Below are positions 43,448-53,317 of a stretch of DNA of 64,000 bases, in pieces. This DNA is from Stenotrophomonas sp. ESTM1D_MKCIP4_1. GTDB lineage: Bacteria; Pseudomonadota; Gammaproteobacteria; Xanthomonadales; Xanthomonadaceae. The notes beneath the pieces are model-generated. The model had not been told where the DNA came from. It did no database searches and saw only the letters and a program-made list of their open reading frames with translations. Where the stretch lies: positions 3,508,731 to 3,572,730 of the forward strand of contig NZ_CP026004.1 in NCBI RefSeq assembly GCF_003086895.1, given 5' to 3'. A program made the position numbers and the translations under genes. Each line of letters starts with the position of its first letter. Positions within the stretch are counted from its first letter, which is position 1.

Positions 43448-43712
43448 GCAGATCCACGCCATGCGTGGATGCGGCATCAGGTACCGACCAACGGTCGGCA
43501 CCTACCGGTAGATCCACGCCGTGCGTGGATGCGGCATCAGGTACCGACCAACGGTCGGCACCTACCGGTAGATCCACGCCATGCGTGGATGCGGCATCAG
43601 GTACCGACCAACGGTCGGCACCTACCGGTAGATCCACGCCATGCGTGGATGCGGCATCAGGTACCGACCAACGGTCGGCACCTACCGGTAGATCCACGCC
43701 GTGCGTGGATGC
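43448..43712. repeat. Tandem SMAG dimer array, exact 60-bp period
   Basis: The unit is one plus-strand ATCCACGC SMAG, a short GCGGCATCAG spacer and one inverted GTGCCGACC-stem SMAG, repeated about 4.4 times with only 1-base changes (CAT/CGT loop). The two palindromes of each unit face each other. Because 60 is divisible by three, open frames with a 20-residue period run through both strands. The array fills the gap between two convergent genes and needs no coding explanation. Confidence 0.93.
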
Positions 43713-43715
43713 AAC

Positions 43716-44219
43716 TCAATTGCAGGCCTTGCCTTCCACCTGCAGCTGCGCGGCAAACATCGTCACCTGCGGGATCTTGCCGGCCGCCGCCTGCTTCTTT
43801 GCTTCTTCCAGATAGATGCGCGACTGGCCCTGGCCATCCAGCGCCTGGGTGTTGTTGACGGGCAGGCGCCACACCCGCACCACCGCCTGCTGCGCCGGGC
43901 ACGCCGCATTGGGCACGCGGATCACGTCGTTGAGCTTCCAGCCTTTGTCGGCACCCGGCTGCGCCTTGGCGTAGTCGACGAAACGGGCACGCGGCTGGCA
44001 TTGCTCGCTGGTGCGCACCGCCGAGAACCGGTACGGCTCGGCCGCCTGGCCGGTGAACACGCCTTCCAGCCGGGCGCAGGCTTCGGGAATCTGCCGCAGG
44101 GTATGGACCGCGCCCACCGCCTGCGGTGCACCGACTGCGCGCTGCAGTTCGGGCGTCTCCGCAGACAGTGCCGGCATGGCCGGGACCAGGGCGGCGAGCA
44201 GCAACAAGGACAGGCGCAT
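43716..44219 (-). CDS. Uncharacterised exported protein
   Basis: This 167-aa protein starts MRLSLLLLAALVPAMPALSA, a clear signal peptide, with GGAG 7 nt upstream of the ATG. The mature region contains several cysteines (ACARLEG, EQCQPRARF, NAACPAQQ and the C-terminal KACN) that could form two disulfides. I do not recognise a domain. It ends next to the 60-bp array. Confidence 0.82.
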   Translation of the reverse strand: MRLSLLLLAALVPAMPALSAETPELQRAVGAPQAVGAVHTLRQIPEACARLEGVFTGQAAEPYRFSAVRTSEQCQPRARFVDYAKAQPGADKGWKLNDVIRVPNAACPAQQAVVRVWRLPVNNTQALDGQGQSRIYLEEAKKQAAAGKIPQVTMFAAQLQVEGKACN

Positions 44220-44580
44220 GGGCAATCTCCGTCGTGACTGTGCGCAGGCTTGCAGAGCGTGGCTTAACCGGGTGCAAAGGGGATGTGGCTCTCAAAGCAT
44301 GCCCATGGACCGGCGGCGGGTTCCGCGCGCATGGCGACGCGCTCATCTGGTGGGGCGCCCACAAGTCATGCGGCGCAGCTCGCAAGAGCCAGTCGAGCAT
44401 GGCTCGACTCTGCAGGGTGACGGACGCATACTGCCGGCACCAGGGAATGCTGAACACCGCCATACGTCGGACGACCGCCTCGGTCGGTACGGGTTGGTTC
44501 CAGGCTGCAACCCGTTGTCCCCCTCGTGGTGAACGTTCATCGCCACTGGATGCTCACCATCCATTCTGCGGAGGGGTCTA
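44220..44580. other. Gene-free interval upstream of hppA
   Basis: This 361-bp stretch has no supported gene. It holds a degenerate SMAG of the AGTCGAGC type (44391-44414, lacking CTAC) and an inverted repeat ACGGGTT/AACCCGT (44497-44519). The hppA ribosome binding site GGAGGGG lies at 44570-44576. It must contain the hppA promoter and that of the exported protein. Confidence 0.6.
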
Positions 44581-46608
44581 ATGCTGGAACGTCATGGGCT
44601 GTCATTGGCGCTGGGCTGCGCCATTCTCGCGATCCTGTTCGGAATCGTCTCGGCGCGCTGGATCCTGCGCCAACCCACCGGCAATGAACGCATGGTCGCC
44701 ATTGCCACGGCGATCCAGGAAGGCGCACGCGCCTACCTCAACCGCCAATACCTGACCATCGGCGTGGCCGGCGTGGTGCTGTTCGTGCTGGTCGGCGTCT
44801 TCCTCAGCTGGTACACCGCCATCGGCTTTGCCGTCGGTGCGGTCCTGTCCGGCGCCGCCGGCTACATCGGCATGAATGTTTCAGTGCGGGCCAACGTGCG
44901 CACCGCCGAGGCCGCCCGCAACGGCATCAGCGCGGCAATGGACGTCGCGTTCCGTGGCGGCGCCATCACCGGCATGCTGGTGGTGGGCCTGGGCCTGCTG
45001 GGCGTGGCCGGCTATTACGCACTGCTGCTGCGCCTGGGCCTGCCGATGGAACAGGCGCTGCATGCCCTGGTCGGGCTGGCGTTCGGTTCTTCGCTCATTT
45101 CGATCTTCGCGCGCCTGGGTGGCGGCATCTTCACCAAGGGCGCCGACGTCGGCGCTGACCTGGTGGGCAAGGTGGAAGCCGGCATTCCCGAGGATGACCC
45201 GCGCAATCCGGCGGTGATCGCCGACAACGTGGGTGACAACGTTGGCGACTGCGCCGGCATGGCGGCCGATCTCTTCGAGACCTATGCCGTCACGGTCATC
45301 GCGACGATGCTGCTGGGCAGCCTGATGCTGAGCGAAGCCGGGGCCAATGCGGTGCTGTACCCGCTGGTGCTGGGCGGGGTGTCGATCATCGCCTCGATCA
45401 TCGGCGCACTGTTCGTGAAGGTGAAGCCAGGCGGCTCGATCATGGGCGCGCTGTACAAGGGCGTGATCGTCTCCGGCGTGCTGGCTGCCATCGCGTTCTA
45501 CCCCATCACCACCGGGCTGATGAACGACAACGTGCATGGCCCGATGGCACTGTACGGCTGCGCGTTGATCGGCCTGGTGCTGACCGGCCTGATCGTGTGG
45601 ATCACCGAGTACTACACCGGCACCCAGTACAAGCCGGTGCAGCACGTGGCGCAGGCCTCGACCACCGGCCACGGCACAAACATCATCGCTGGCCTCGGCA
45701 TCTCGATGAAGTCCACCGCCCTGCCCGTGGTGGCCGTCTGTGCGGCGATCTGGGGCGCCTACGCGCTGGCCGGCCTGTACGGCATCGCCATCGCAGCCAC
45801 CGCCATGCTGTCCATGGCCGGCATGATCGTGGCGCTGGATGCCTACGGCCCGATCACCGACAACGCCGGCGGCATCGCCGAGATGGCCGAGCTGCCTTCG
45901 GACATCCGCGACATCACCGACCCGCTCGACGCGGTGGGCAACACCACCAAGGCGGTCACCAAAGGCTATGCCATCGGTTCGGCGGCGCTGGCCGCGCTGG
46001 TGCTGTTTGCCGACTACACCCACAACCTGCAGGCCGCCAATCCGGGCCAGGAATTCCGCTTCGACCTCAGCGACCACACGGTGATCATCGGCCTGCTGAT
46101 CGGCGGACTGATTCCTTACCTGTTCGGCGCGATGGCGATGGAGGCCGTCGGTCGTGCAGCCGGTGCGGTGGTGGAGGAAGTGCGGCGCCAGTTCCGCGAG
46201 ATCCCCGGCATCATGCAGGGCACCGGCAAGCCGCAGTACGACAAGGCGGTGGACATGCTGACCCGCTCGGCGATCCGCGAAATGATCGTGCCGTCGCTGC
46301 TGCCAGTGGCTGTACCGGTGGTGGTGGGCCTGCTGCTGGGGCCACGCGCGCTGGGCGGGCTGCTGATCGGCACCATCGTCACCGGCCTGTTCGTGGCCAT
46401 TTCGATGACCACTGGTGGCGGCGCGTGGGACAACGCCAAGAAGTACATCGAAGATGGCCACTTCGGCGGCAAGGGCAGCGAGGCGCACAAGGCTGCGGTG
46501 ACCGGCGATACCGTCGGTGATCCGTACAAGGACACCGCCGGCCCGGCGATCAATCCGCTCATCAAGATCATCAACATCGTGGCACTGCTGCTGGTGCCGC
46601 TGCTGTAG
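44581..46608 (+). CDS. hppA: Membrane-bound proton-translocating pyrophosphatase (K+-independent type)
   Basis: This 675-aa protein with about 16 transmembrane segments hydrolyses PPi and pumps protons. Catalytic loops include [44 protein letters not shown] and [15 protein letters not shown]. Lys at residue 457 in [14 protein letters not shown] marks the potassium-independent class (Ala in K+-dependent enzymes). A GGAGGGG ribosome binding site precedes the ATG. The TAG stop codon is formed by the GTAG of an adjoining SMAG. It could drive or use PPi flow together with the PPi-phosphofructokinase. Confidence 0.96.
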   Translation: MLERHGLSLALGCAILAILFGIVSARWILRQPTGNERMVAIATAIQEGARAYLNRQYLTIGVAGVVLFVLVGVFLSWYTAIGFAVGAVLSGAAGYIGMNVSVRANVRTAEAARNGISAAMDVAFRGGAITGMLVVGLGLLGVAGYYALLLRLGLPMEQALHALVGLAFGSSLISIFARLGGGIFTKGADVGADLVGKVEAGIPEDDPRNPAVIADNVGDNVGDCAGMAADLFETYAVTVIATMLLGSLMLSEAGANAVLYPLVLGGVSIIASIIGALFVKVKPGGSIMGALYKGVIVSGVLAAIAFYPITTGLMNDNVHGPMALYGCALIGLVLTGLIVWITEYYTGTQYKPVQHVAQASTTGHGTNIIAGLGISMKSTALPVVAVCAAIWGAYALAGLYGIAIAATAMLSMAGMIVALDAYGPITDNAGGIAEMAELPSDIRDITDPLDAVGNTTKAVTKGYAIGSAALAALVLFADYTHNLQAANPGQEFRFDLSDHTVIIGLLIGGLIPYLFGAMAMEAVGRAAGAVVEEVRRQFREIPGIMQGTGKPQYDKAVDMLTRSAIREMIVPSLLPVAVPVVVGLLLGPRALGGLLIGTIVTGLFVAISMTTGGGAWDNAKKYIEDGHFGGKGSEAHKAAVTGDTVGDPYKDTAGPAINPLIKIINIVALLLVPLL

Positions 46609-46775
46609 ATCCACGCCATGCGTGGATGATCGACCGTCCCGTAGAGTCGATCTTGCTCGACTGCTTCTGGCCTGCACCGCACGAGCAGTCGAGCACGCTC
46701 GACTCTACGGTCTGGCGACCGCGTGCATCCTGCTGGGGTCAGAGCCCTTTCCTGCGGAAAGGGATCCGACCCCGC
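46605..46775. repeat. Three SMAGs and a GGGGTC palindrome (copy F)
   Basis: SMAGs lie at 46605-46629 (ATCCACGC), 46641-46664 (AGTCGATC/GCTCGACT, slightly imperfect) and 46686-46708 (inverted, AGTCGAGC). A GGGGTC palindrome with CTTTCC/GGAAAG inner stem follows at 46736-46774. They fill the gap between convergent hppA and tonB. Confidence 0.88.
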
Positions 46776-46781
46776 TGCCGG

Positions 46782-47501
46782 TCAGCGACCGCGCAGGTAG
46801 AACGCCACCGGCACCATCACCTCCACCGGGTCGCCGGCCACCTCGGCCGGCGGCGCCGGCACCGGGCTGGCGCGTTGCACGGTGTCCAGGGTTTCCTGGT
46901 CCAACAGCGCGAAGCCGCTGCTGCGCTCGATGCGAGCGGCCGATACGCGACCATCGCGGAACACGGCAAACCGCACGTAGGCTACGCCCTGCTGGCGCAG
47001 CCGTTCGGACTGGCGTGGATAGCGCCGGTGCTGCTGCAGATGGCCCAGCAACAGGCCCTGCCAGGTGGCGTTGGCGCGGCTGCGTTCGCCGGCGGTGGTC
47101 TGCGCTGCGGCATAACGCAGGGCGGCGTCAGCCGGAACCTCCGGCGGTGCCGTGGTGCGGTCGACGTTGACCTCGGCGCTGTCCTGCACAGTGTTGGCCG
47201 GAACCTGGGGCTTCGGCTGCAGATCGCCCTGCGGGCGCGGCGGCACCTTGGGCGCGGGCGGCTGCTCCGGCAGGGTCTCGCGACGCTGCTGCTCCTGCTG
47301 CAGCGGGCCGGTCGGCAGCGCGCGCGGCGGTGCCGGCGGTGCCTGCACAGTGGGCGCCAGTTCCAGCATCAGCGCCGCCGGCGGGGCCACGGCGGTCACC
47401 GGTACGGCGCGCGCATGCCACCACCACACGGCAGTGATCAGCAGCGCGTGTGCCAGCAGCACGATCGCCAGGCTGGTCGCCCAGCGCCGCAGGGTATTCA
47501 T
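46782..47501 (-). CDS. tonB: TonB energy transducer
   Basis: This 239-aa protein has one N-terminal membrane anchor (residues about 8-28) with the SLAIVLLAHALLITAVWWW stretch. A long Pro-rich periplasmic linker (PAPPRALPTGPLQQE, then PEQPPAPKVPPRPQ) follows, then a C-terminal TonB domain (YPRQSERLRQQGVAYVRFAV). It delivers energy from ExbBD to outer-membrane receptors. It overlaps exbD by 4 bp at the end of the exbB-exbD-tonB run. Confidence 0.93.
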   Translation of the reverse strand: MNTLRRWATSLAIVLLAHALLITAVWWWHARAVPVTAVAPPAALMLELAPTVQAPPAPPRALPTGPLQQEQQRRETLPEQPPAPKVPPRPQGDLQPKPQVPANTVQDSAEVNVDRTTAPPEVPADAALRYAAAQTTAGERSRANATWQGLLLGHLQQHRRYPRQSERLRQQGVAYVRFAVFRDGRVSAARIERSSGFALLDQETLDTVQRASPVPAPPAEVAGDPVEVMVPVAFYLRGR

Positions 47502-47923
47502 TGCGCGCCCTGTTCCAGCCCTAACAGGGCGACCTTCAGATAACCCGCCGCACGCAGTGCGTCCAGGGTGGCCATCAGTTCGCCGTAGGCCACGCGCTGG
47601 TCGGCACGCAGGTAGATGCGCTGCTCCGCATCACCGTGCGTGGCCGCCTTCACTGCGGCGCCCAGCCCGTCGCGCGACACCGGCTGCTCGCCCACACGCA
47701 ATGACAGGTCGGCCTGCACGGTCACGTACACCGGCGCCTGTTCGCTGGGCGTGGCCTGTGCATTGCTGGCCGGCAGCTGCACCGGCACTGAAACGGTGGC
47801 CAGTGGCGCGGCCACCATGAAGATGATCAGCAGCACCAGCATCACGTCGATGAAAGGGGTGACATTGATCTCGTGCGCCTCTTCGGGCGCGTCATCGCGG
47901 TCGGAAGCGGTCCTGATCGCCAT
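47498..47923 (-). CDS. exbD: Biopolymer transport protein ExbD
   Basis: This 141-aa protein has a short cytoplasmic N-terminus, one membrane helix starting INVTPFIDVMLVLLIIFMV (the essential aspartate is in FIDVMLVLL) and a periplasmic domain ending in YLKVALLGLEQ. It forms the proton channel with ExbB. It begins directly after exbB and overlaps tonB. Confidence 0.95.
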   Translation of the reverse strand: MAIRTASDRDDAPEEAHEINVTPFIDVMLVLLIIFMVAAPLATVSVPVQLPASNAQATPSEQAPVYVTVQADLSLRVGEQPVSRDGLGAAVKAATHGDAEQRIYLRADQRVAYGELMATLDALRAAGYLKVALLGLEQGAQ

Positions 47924-48673
47924 TCACTGCACCGCGCGCAACGTGCTGGCCGGCGCGCGCGCGGCCGCCCGGTCCAGATCACGTGAGACCAGCTGCTGCA
48001 CCGCCGCCGAAAGATCACCCAGCAGACCGCGCAGGCCGGCCAGCACGCGGCTGAAATGGTTGTAGACCAGCACCGCCGGAATCGCTGCCACCAGACCCAG
48101 CGCGGTGGCCAGCAGCGCCTCGGCGATGCCAGGGGCGACCACGGCGAGGTTGGTGGTGTTGCTGTGAGCGATGCCGATGAAGCTGTTCATGATGCCCCAC
48201 ACGGTCCCGAACAGGCCCACGAACGGGGCCACTGCACCGATGCTGGCCAGCACGCCGATGCCGCGACGCTGCACGCGTGCGGTCTCCAGCTCCAGCCGGT
48301 CCAGGCGCGAGGCGACCCGTTCCTTGGTGCCCTCGCGACAGGCCAGATCCTGCGAAAGCCGGAGCTCGCTGCGCGCGGCATCCAGCATGGACGCGGCAAT
48401 GCCTGCCGCCAACGCGGGTTCGGCATCAGCGCCCGGCAGGGTGGGCGCGGCCAGCAGGCGTGCACGTGCCGCCCGCAGCGCGCGCGCCTGCCGCGACAGC
48501 TCCCAGCCTTTGGCCAGCAGCACGGTCCAGGTGGCCAGCGATGCCGCAGCGAGCGCGATCATCACCGCTTTGACCACCACATCGGCAGCCAGGTACATGC
48601 CCCAGGGTGTCAGGGCGGGCGCGGCCAGGGGGGCCAGATCAGCAGGCAGCATCGTCGGAATGTCCATCAGCAT
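47924..48673 (-). CDS. exbB: Biopolymer transport protein ExbB (MotA/TolQ/ExbB family)
   Basis: This 249-aa three-helix membrane protein has the family signature [20 protein letters not shown] and [20 protein letters not shown] near the third helix. With ExbD it harnesses the proton gradient for TonB. Start [10 protein letters not shown] is uncertain: a second ATG two codons later also fits, and no clear ribosome binding site is seen. It overlaps the 3' end of ybaN by 35 bp. Confidence 0.93.
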   Translation of the reverse strand: MLMDIPTMLPADLAPLAAPALTPWGMYLAADVVVKAVMIALAAASLATWTVLLAKGWELSRQARALRAARARLLAAPTLPGADAEPALAAGIAASMLDAARSELRLSQDLACREGTKERVASRLDRLELETARVQRRGIGVLASIGAVAPFVGLFGTVWGIMNSFIGIAHSNTTNLAVVAPGIAEALLATALGLVAAIPAVLVYNHFSRVLAGLRGLLGDLSAAVQQLVSRDLDRAAARAPASTLRAVQ

Positions 48674-49103
48674 CGGGGGGAGACGCACGGCGGCGCGCCG
48701 CGCGGGATTCGGCATCGTTCACGCCCACCAGCGGTGTGGGCTCGGACCGGGGTGCCGGGCGGCTCAGCACGTAACCCGCGCTGACCGCAAAGAACAGGCC
48801 GACGCCCAGCAGCAGGCGCCAGGAGGGGTGCGCGCCCCAGCAGAACAGGGCGAAGCCCACCGCCATGCCGGCGCTGGCAAACGCCTTGCCCTTGCGCGAG
48901 ACCGCACCCTGCTCGCGCCACAGGCGCAGCGAGGGCCCATACCGCGGATGGGCCAGCAGGCGCTGCTCGAACTTCGGCGAACTGCGGGCGAAGCAGCCCA
49001 CCGCCAGGATCAGGAAGATGGTGGTGGGCATCACCGGCAGCAGTGCGCCGATCACCCCGAGGCCGACCATCAACCAGCCCAGCACGAACCACAGCCAGCG
49101 CAT
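48639..49103 (-). CDS. ybaN: YbaN family (DUF454) inner-membrane protein
   Basis: This 154-aa protein has three to four membrane segments and the DUF454 signature [28 protein letters not shown]. Its function is unknown. It is often placed between heme oxygenase and TonB-system genes. The C-terminal tail ([21 protein letters not shown]) overlaps the exbB start by 35 bp, so either the tail is real and the genes overlap, or ybaN reads further than in relatives. Start [14 protein letters not shown]. Confidence 0.88.
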   Translation of the reverse strand: MRWLWFVLGWLMVGLGVIGALLPVMPTTIFLILAVGCFARSSPKFEQRLLAHPRYGPSLRLWREQGAVSRKGKAFASAGMAVGFALFCWGAHPSWRLLLGVGLFFAVSAGYVLSRPAPRSEPTPLVGVNDAESRAARRRASPPDADGHSDDAAC

Positions 49104-49116
49104 CAGCCGAGGCCGC

Positions 49117-49707
49117 TCACGGGCCGAATTCCACTTCGACATGGCCATGCACGCTGCGGAACGCGGCATCGGCGGCATCGATCACCTGCTGTTCCTGCTC
49201 GGCCGTCAGCGGCACCGCATCCAGCGCAGCGGTGAACTCGCGCCAATGGCGTGCCGCGCCATCGGGGTGGGCGGCCAGGTGCCGCGCGCCGAAATCACGA
49301 TCCAGGCCCAGTGCGGCGGCCATCTTGTAGAGCACGGTGCCGCCCAGGTTGGACCCTTCGGCCACGTACAGCCAGCCCAGCGCGGCCGGCAGCGGCAGGT
49401 CCGCCTGCAGCGGCGGCATATCCTGGCCTGGCAGGGTCTGTTCCAGATCCTGCAGGTCGCTGCGCACCTGGTTCAGGCGGCGGCGTTCGTGCAGGGCCGG
49501 CAGCAGTTCGTCCAGCGCGGGGCTGGCGTACAGCGCGTCGATGCTGCGGTGGAAACGGTACTGCACGCGCAGGAAGCGGGCGAAGTTGCCACGGTCGGCG
49601 AAGATGTCGCCGGCCATGATGCGCTTGTCGAGAGCGCCATGGCTGTCACGGGTAGCAGCCTTCAGGCGCACGCTGCGGCTGTCGTCGGGGGAAGTTGTCG
49701 CGGTCAT
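49117..49707 (-). CDS. hemO: Biliverdin-producing heme oxygenase (HemO/PigA type)
   Basis: This 196-aa cytoplasmic enzyme opens the heme ring to release iron, biliverdin and CO. The proximal histidine is in ATRDSHGALDKRI (His23). The distal helix motif is EGSNLGGTVLY, which fits bacterial HemO and BphO proteins. It lies 13 bp upstream of ybaN in the exbBD-tonB run. This supports iron recovery from heme as the job of the cluster. A phytochrome-linked BphO role is less likely without a phytochrome gene nearby. Confidence 0.9.
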   Translation of the reverse strand: MTATTSPDDSRSVRLKAATRDSHGALDKRIMAGDIFADRGNFARFLRVQYRFHRSIDALYASPALDELLPALHERRRLNQVRSDLQDLEQTLPGQDMPPLQADLPLPAALGWLYVAEGSNLGGTVLYKMAAALGLDRDFGARHLAAHPDGAARHWREFTAALDAVPLTAEQEQQVIDAADAAFRSVHGHVEVEFGP

Positions 49708-49815
49708 CGGTGTGCCAGGGGGAAGCGTCGGTGATGAGACGTATCGCAAGGGGCTTCCCCCAAGGCGGCATGCGTCGATAATGCAGCTTACCTTTCTCCT
49801 GCCAGGCAGCTTCCA

Positions 49816-50073
49816 ATGATCACCACCGAACCGAGCATGACCAACCTGTTCCTGCAGCTGGGCCTGGATGCCAGCGACGAGGGCATTGCCCAGTTCATCC
49901 GCGACCACCAGCTGGCCACCGAAGTGGAAGTGGCTGATGCGCCTTACTGGAGCGATGCGCAGCGCCAGTTCCTGGCCGAATCGCTGCAGGCCGATGCGGC
50001 CTGGACCACCGTGGTGGACGAGCTGAATGAAGCGCTGCACGAAGACGCAGTGAAGGCGGCGCGCGGGCTGTAA
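49816..50073 (+). CDS. DUF2789 family protein
   Basis: This is an 85-aa soluble protein. The core MTNLFLQLGLDASDEGIAQFI and APYWSDAQRQFLAESLQADA is characteristic of DUF2789, whose function is unknown. Start at the first ATG (MITTEPSMTN). A second ATG at MTNLF is possible. It lies in opposite orientation between hemO and the receptor gene. Confidence 0.88.
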   Translation: MITTEPSMTNLFLQLGLDASDEGIAQFIRDHQLATEVEVADAPYWSDAQRQFLAESLQADAAWTTVVDELNEALHEDAVKAARGL

Positions 50074-50113
50074 GCGCGGAATGGGGAACGCCGGGCATGG
50101 CCCGGCGTTCCCA

Positions 50114-50215
50114 GTAGATCCAAGCCAAGCGTGGATGAGCCGCCCGCTGGCGTTACCGGCCAGCGGCCGGCACTACCATTTTTTGGCCCGGTAGATCCAC
50201 GCCATGCGTGGATGA
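50114..50215. repeat. Three SMAGs between DUF2789 and the TonB receptor gene
   Basis: Copies at 50114-50138 (ATCCAAGCC, slightly degenerate), 50155-50176 (GCCGGCC, minus) and 50191-50215 (ATCCACGC, plus). They separate two convergent genes. The last copy ends 5 bp from the receptor stop. Confidence 0.88.
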
Positions 50216-50219
50216 CCGG

Positions 50220-53135
50220 TCAGTACTTCCAGGTCAACGCCAGGCGCGCGGTGCGGCCCGGCGCCGGCATCACGCCCAGGGCCAGCGGGTCCAGGTAGTA
50301 GCGGTCGGTCAGATTGTCCACGTTGGCTTCCACCGACAACTGGTCGTTGAAGCTCCAGCTGGCAAACACATCCACCAGGGTGGTCGGGCGGTACAGCTGC
50401 TGGATGGCCGACAGGCCGACGTTCCATTCCTTGTCCAGCTTGCTGATCGGACCGGCGTTGCGGATCACGCGGGTGCCGAACGTCAGCCGCTCGTCGAACA
50501 GGCGCGAGCCCACGGTCAGGTTGACCATGTAGCGCGGCGGGTTCTGCGTGTTGGAGTACGAGCCCTCGAAGCCGCCGTCGACGCAGTCAGGCGTGTTGGC
50601 CAGCTCCTCGATCCGGCGCTGCACGCCATAGGCGCGACGCTCGGCGGCGATGTCCGGGGCGCAGGTCTTGGCCTTGAAGTAGTAGTGCGCTGACAGATCG
50701 GCAAACAGCTTGCCGCTGTCATAGCTTGACTGGAACTCCATGCCCGACACCTTGAACTGGTCGACGTTGCGGATCAGTCCGGCCGACAGCGTGCGGTAAT
50801 CACGGGTGATCAGGTCGTCGATGCGGGTGTCGAAGTACGCAAGCTTCAGCGCCAGGCGGTCGCCGGCGACGAACAGATCGCGGTGGATCGTGCTGGCACC
50901 GAGTTCCCAGCTGCGGGCGCGTTCCGGCTTGAGTTCGGCCACCGGCTTGGCCGCAGTGAACAGGCCCAGGGTGGTCTCGAACAGGCTCGGCAGCTTGGTG
51001 CCTTCGGCATACTTCAGGTAGACCATGCTGTCTTCGCTGAAGTGGAAGGCCACGCTGGCCGTCGGCGAAAACGCGCTGTCGCGGCGGCGGATCGGTTTGG
51101 ACCAGGTCCAGCTGACCGGCACCAGCAGATCTTCAGCGTCATCGGCGTCGTAGAAGTTCCAGCCGCCGATATCGGCCACGGTGCCCCGCTCGTAGGGCGA
51201 TGCCAGCAGCGAGGCCTGGGTGAAATCACCGTTGGCATCCGGGTACCAGTTCAGCAGCGCGATGCGCTTGGCACGCCAGGACGGCAGGGTCGGGTCGCCG
51301 TTGAGCAGTTCGGTGTAGCGGTACTGGCCCTGCACGGCGTACTGGTCCGGAGTGGCCAGGCGATTGCGGTCGTGCACGTCCACGCGGTTCCAGCGGCCAC
51401 CGGCCTGCACTTCCCAGTGCTCGTCGGGCTCCCACTTCAGCGACGCCACGGCGCTGTACTCCTTGCGCTCGGCGTTGCGCAGGAAGCGGTTGTTGACCAG
51501 ATCGTCGTGCATGATCGGGCCGGAGCTGCCCGGAGCGATGTCTTCATCGCTGTAGGACAGGCCGTAATCCAGGGTGAAACGGCCGGCGTCGGTCTCGAAG
51601 AGCGAGGTGTTGCTGGCATCCAGGCCGAAGCGCTTCTGCCGCAGCGGGTTGCGGTAGGCGTCCTTGTAGCCGGGGTTGCCACTGAAGCTGGGCGCGTCGT
51701 ACCACTCCGTGCGGCGGTCGTAGTACCACGGGGTGATGCCGGTCAGGTTGTTGTACATCACGCTGTCGGTATCGGTGTACCAGGCGTTGATGCGCAGGTC
51801 GACCTTGTCGCTGTCCGGGTTGAAGCGGTAGCGCGCGCTGTAGCTGTCCATGTCGACGTGGCCCGGATCCCACTGCGGCACGCGGTCACGGTCGACGCGG
51901 ATGATCTGCGACGCCATGATCTCTCCGGCCGTGCCTTCATAGCGGCGGTAGCCCAGCTCCAGGGTCTGTACGTCGTCGATGCGCCAGGTCCCTTTGAGCA
52001 GCGCCGATTTCGACCGCGAGGACGTGTTGAACACTTCAGAATGCGGCGGGTTCAGCGGTGCCAGCGTGCGCCGGGTCTGCGGAAAATCGTCGTAGCCGTG
52101 CTTGCCTGCGAAGTAGTTCCCGTTGTCGCGGTACGCATAGGCGGCGACCAGGTCGAAGCGATCCCAGTGGCCAGCCGCAGCGACATTGAAGAACTGGCTG
52201 CCGGTGGCATCGCGGTCGGTGCGCGGTGCGGCGTCGTAGCCCGGCAGGTTGTTCGCGCTGCCGTTGGCCAGGCCGCCACGCACGCGCACGCCGACATCGC
52301 GCCCTTCGCGCAGGATGTCATCGACGTTGAGCGTTTCCATTTCCACCACGCCGCCGATGCCACCGGACGCGTTGGCCTGCAGGCTGGGGCCCTTGGTGAT
52401 GGTCAGCCGGGAAATCAGGTCCGGATCCAGGTAGGTGCGCTGCGACTGGCCGGCGTAGCCACGGTAGGTATCCATGCTGGACTGGCCGCCGTCGATGATG
52501 ACCGGCACGCGGCTCTGGCCCTGGATGCCGCGGATGTTGACGTCGAAACCGTTGCCCACGCGCGGGTCGCCGGCGGTGACACCGGCCACGCCCTTGACGA
52601 TGTCACCGTTGGAGGTACCGCGGAAGCGTTCCAGCTGGGTGCGGTTGATCGTGGTGGTGGAGCCGACGCTGCGGTAGCTGTCCAGCAGGCGCGCTTCATC
52701 GCTGACCGCGCCGCCTTCGATGTGCTCGCCGGACACGCTGAGCGTGTCGGTGACGATGACGCCGTTGCCGGCCGCTGCCGGCGCGGCTTCCAGGGTGACC
52801 GCATCACTGCCGACGCGGCGCGCCACCAGGCCGCTGCCCTGCAGCAGGCGCGACAGCGCATCACTGGCCGACAGGGTGCCACTGACCGCCTGCGTGGTGA
52901 CCCCGTTGCCGAGCGCGGCCGGATACGCCACCTGCACGCCGGACTGGCGCATGTAGGCGCGCAGCGCCGCTTCCAGCGGCTGGGCGGGAATGTCGAAGCG
53001 CAGCAGTGCGGCAGGCGCGGTCGTACCGGACTGGGCCAGTACGGACGGCGTGGTGCCGGCCAGGCCAGCGGCGAGCAGGGCGATGCACAGACGGGACGGG
53101 CGCGGTGCGCGGCCCGGACGACGGATGTCGGACAT
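50220..53135 (-). CDS. TonB-dependent receptor with STN domain, probable heme receptor
   Basis: This 971-aa outer-membrane protein has a signal peptide (residues 1-34, ending SVLAQ) and an STN signalling domain (about 45-100, FDIPAQPLEAALRAYMRQSG). A plug follows (NRTQLERFRGTSNGDIVKGV, then RVPVIIDGG), then a 22-strand barrel ending TARLALTWKY. The STN domain fits the adjacent FecI/FecR pair, which would sense ligand binding. The heme oxygenase cluster downstream makes heme or hemoprotein the likely ligand. This is inference, and no FRAP/NPDL heme signature was clearly seen. Start MSDIRRPGRAPRP. Confidence 0.9.
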   Translation of the reverse strand: MSDIRRPGRAPRPSRLCIALLAAGLAGTTPSVLAQSGTTAPAALLRFDIPAQPLEAALRAYMRQSGVQVAYPAALGNGVTTQAVSGTLSASDALSRLLQGSGLVARRVGSDAVTLEAAPAAAGNGVIVTDTLSVSGEHIEGGAVSDEARLLDSYRSVGSTTTINRTQLERFRGTSNGDIVKGVAGVTAGDPRVGNGFDVNIRGIQGQSRVPVIIDGGQSSMDTYRGYAGQSQRTYLDPDLISRLTITKGPSLQANASGGIGGVVEMETLNVDDILREGRDVGVRVRGGLANGSANNLPGYDAAPRTDRDATGSQFFNVAAAGHWDRFDLVAAYAYRDNGNYFAGKHGYDDFPQTRRTLAPLNPPHSEVFNTSSRSKSALLKGTWRIDDVQTLELGYRRYEGTAGEIMASQIIRVDRDRVPQWDPGHVDMDSYSARYRFNPDSDKVDLRINAWYTDTDSVMYNNLTGITPWYYDRRTEWYDAPSFSGNPGYKDAYRNPLRQKRFGLDASNTSLFETDAGRFTLDYGLSYSDEDIAPGSSGPIMHDDLVNNRFLRNAERKEYSAVASLKWEPDEHWEVQAGGRWNRVDVHDRNRLATPDQYAVQGQYRYTELLNGDPTLPSWRAKRIALLNWYPDANGDFTQASLLASPYERGTVADIGGWNFYDADDAEDLLVPVSWTWSKPIRRRDSAFSPTASVAFHFSEDSMVYLKYAEGTKLPSLFETTLGLFTAAKPVAELKPERARSWELGASTIHRDLFVAGDRLALKLAYFDTRIDDLITRDYRTLSAGLIRNVDQFKVSGMEFQSSYDSGKLFADLSAHYYFKAKTCAPDIAAERRAYGVQRRIEELANTPDCVDGGFEGSYSNTQNPPRYMVNLTVGSRLFDERLTFGTRVIRNAGPISKLDKEWNVGLSAIQQLYRPTTLVDVFASWSFNDQLSVEANVDNLTDRYYLDPLALGVMPAPGRTARLALTWKY

Positions 53136-53317
53136 GGGAAACCTGTGAGGAGAACGGAGCCGCAGGTGCGGCGTCATCCGCGCTTGGCGCGGACACAACG
53201 ACGTACGTGGCGGCGGCGGGTACGTTCGCTGGGTAGGACGAATGGGGCGGAAGAAACCCCAAGGCGGATTCACCGCTTGCGTGCGATGCGCGCGATCCAT
53301 CCCCGCAGGGCGTGGAA

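Noticed and set aside
43448..43712. CRISPR array
   Set aside because: Spacer-like parts are identical in every unit and each unit is a palindrome pair. No cas genes are nearby.
43465..43858. Open frames with a 20-residue repeating sequence such as GTDQRSAPTGRSTP
   Set aside because: They arise from the 60-bp SMAG array, whose period is divisible by three. There is no start signal or family match.
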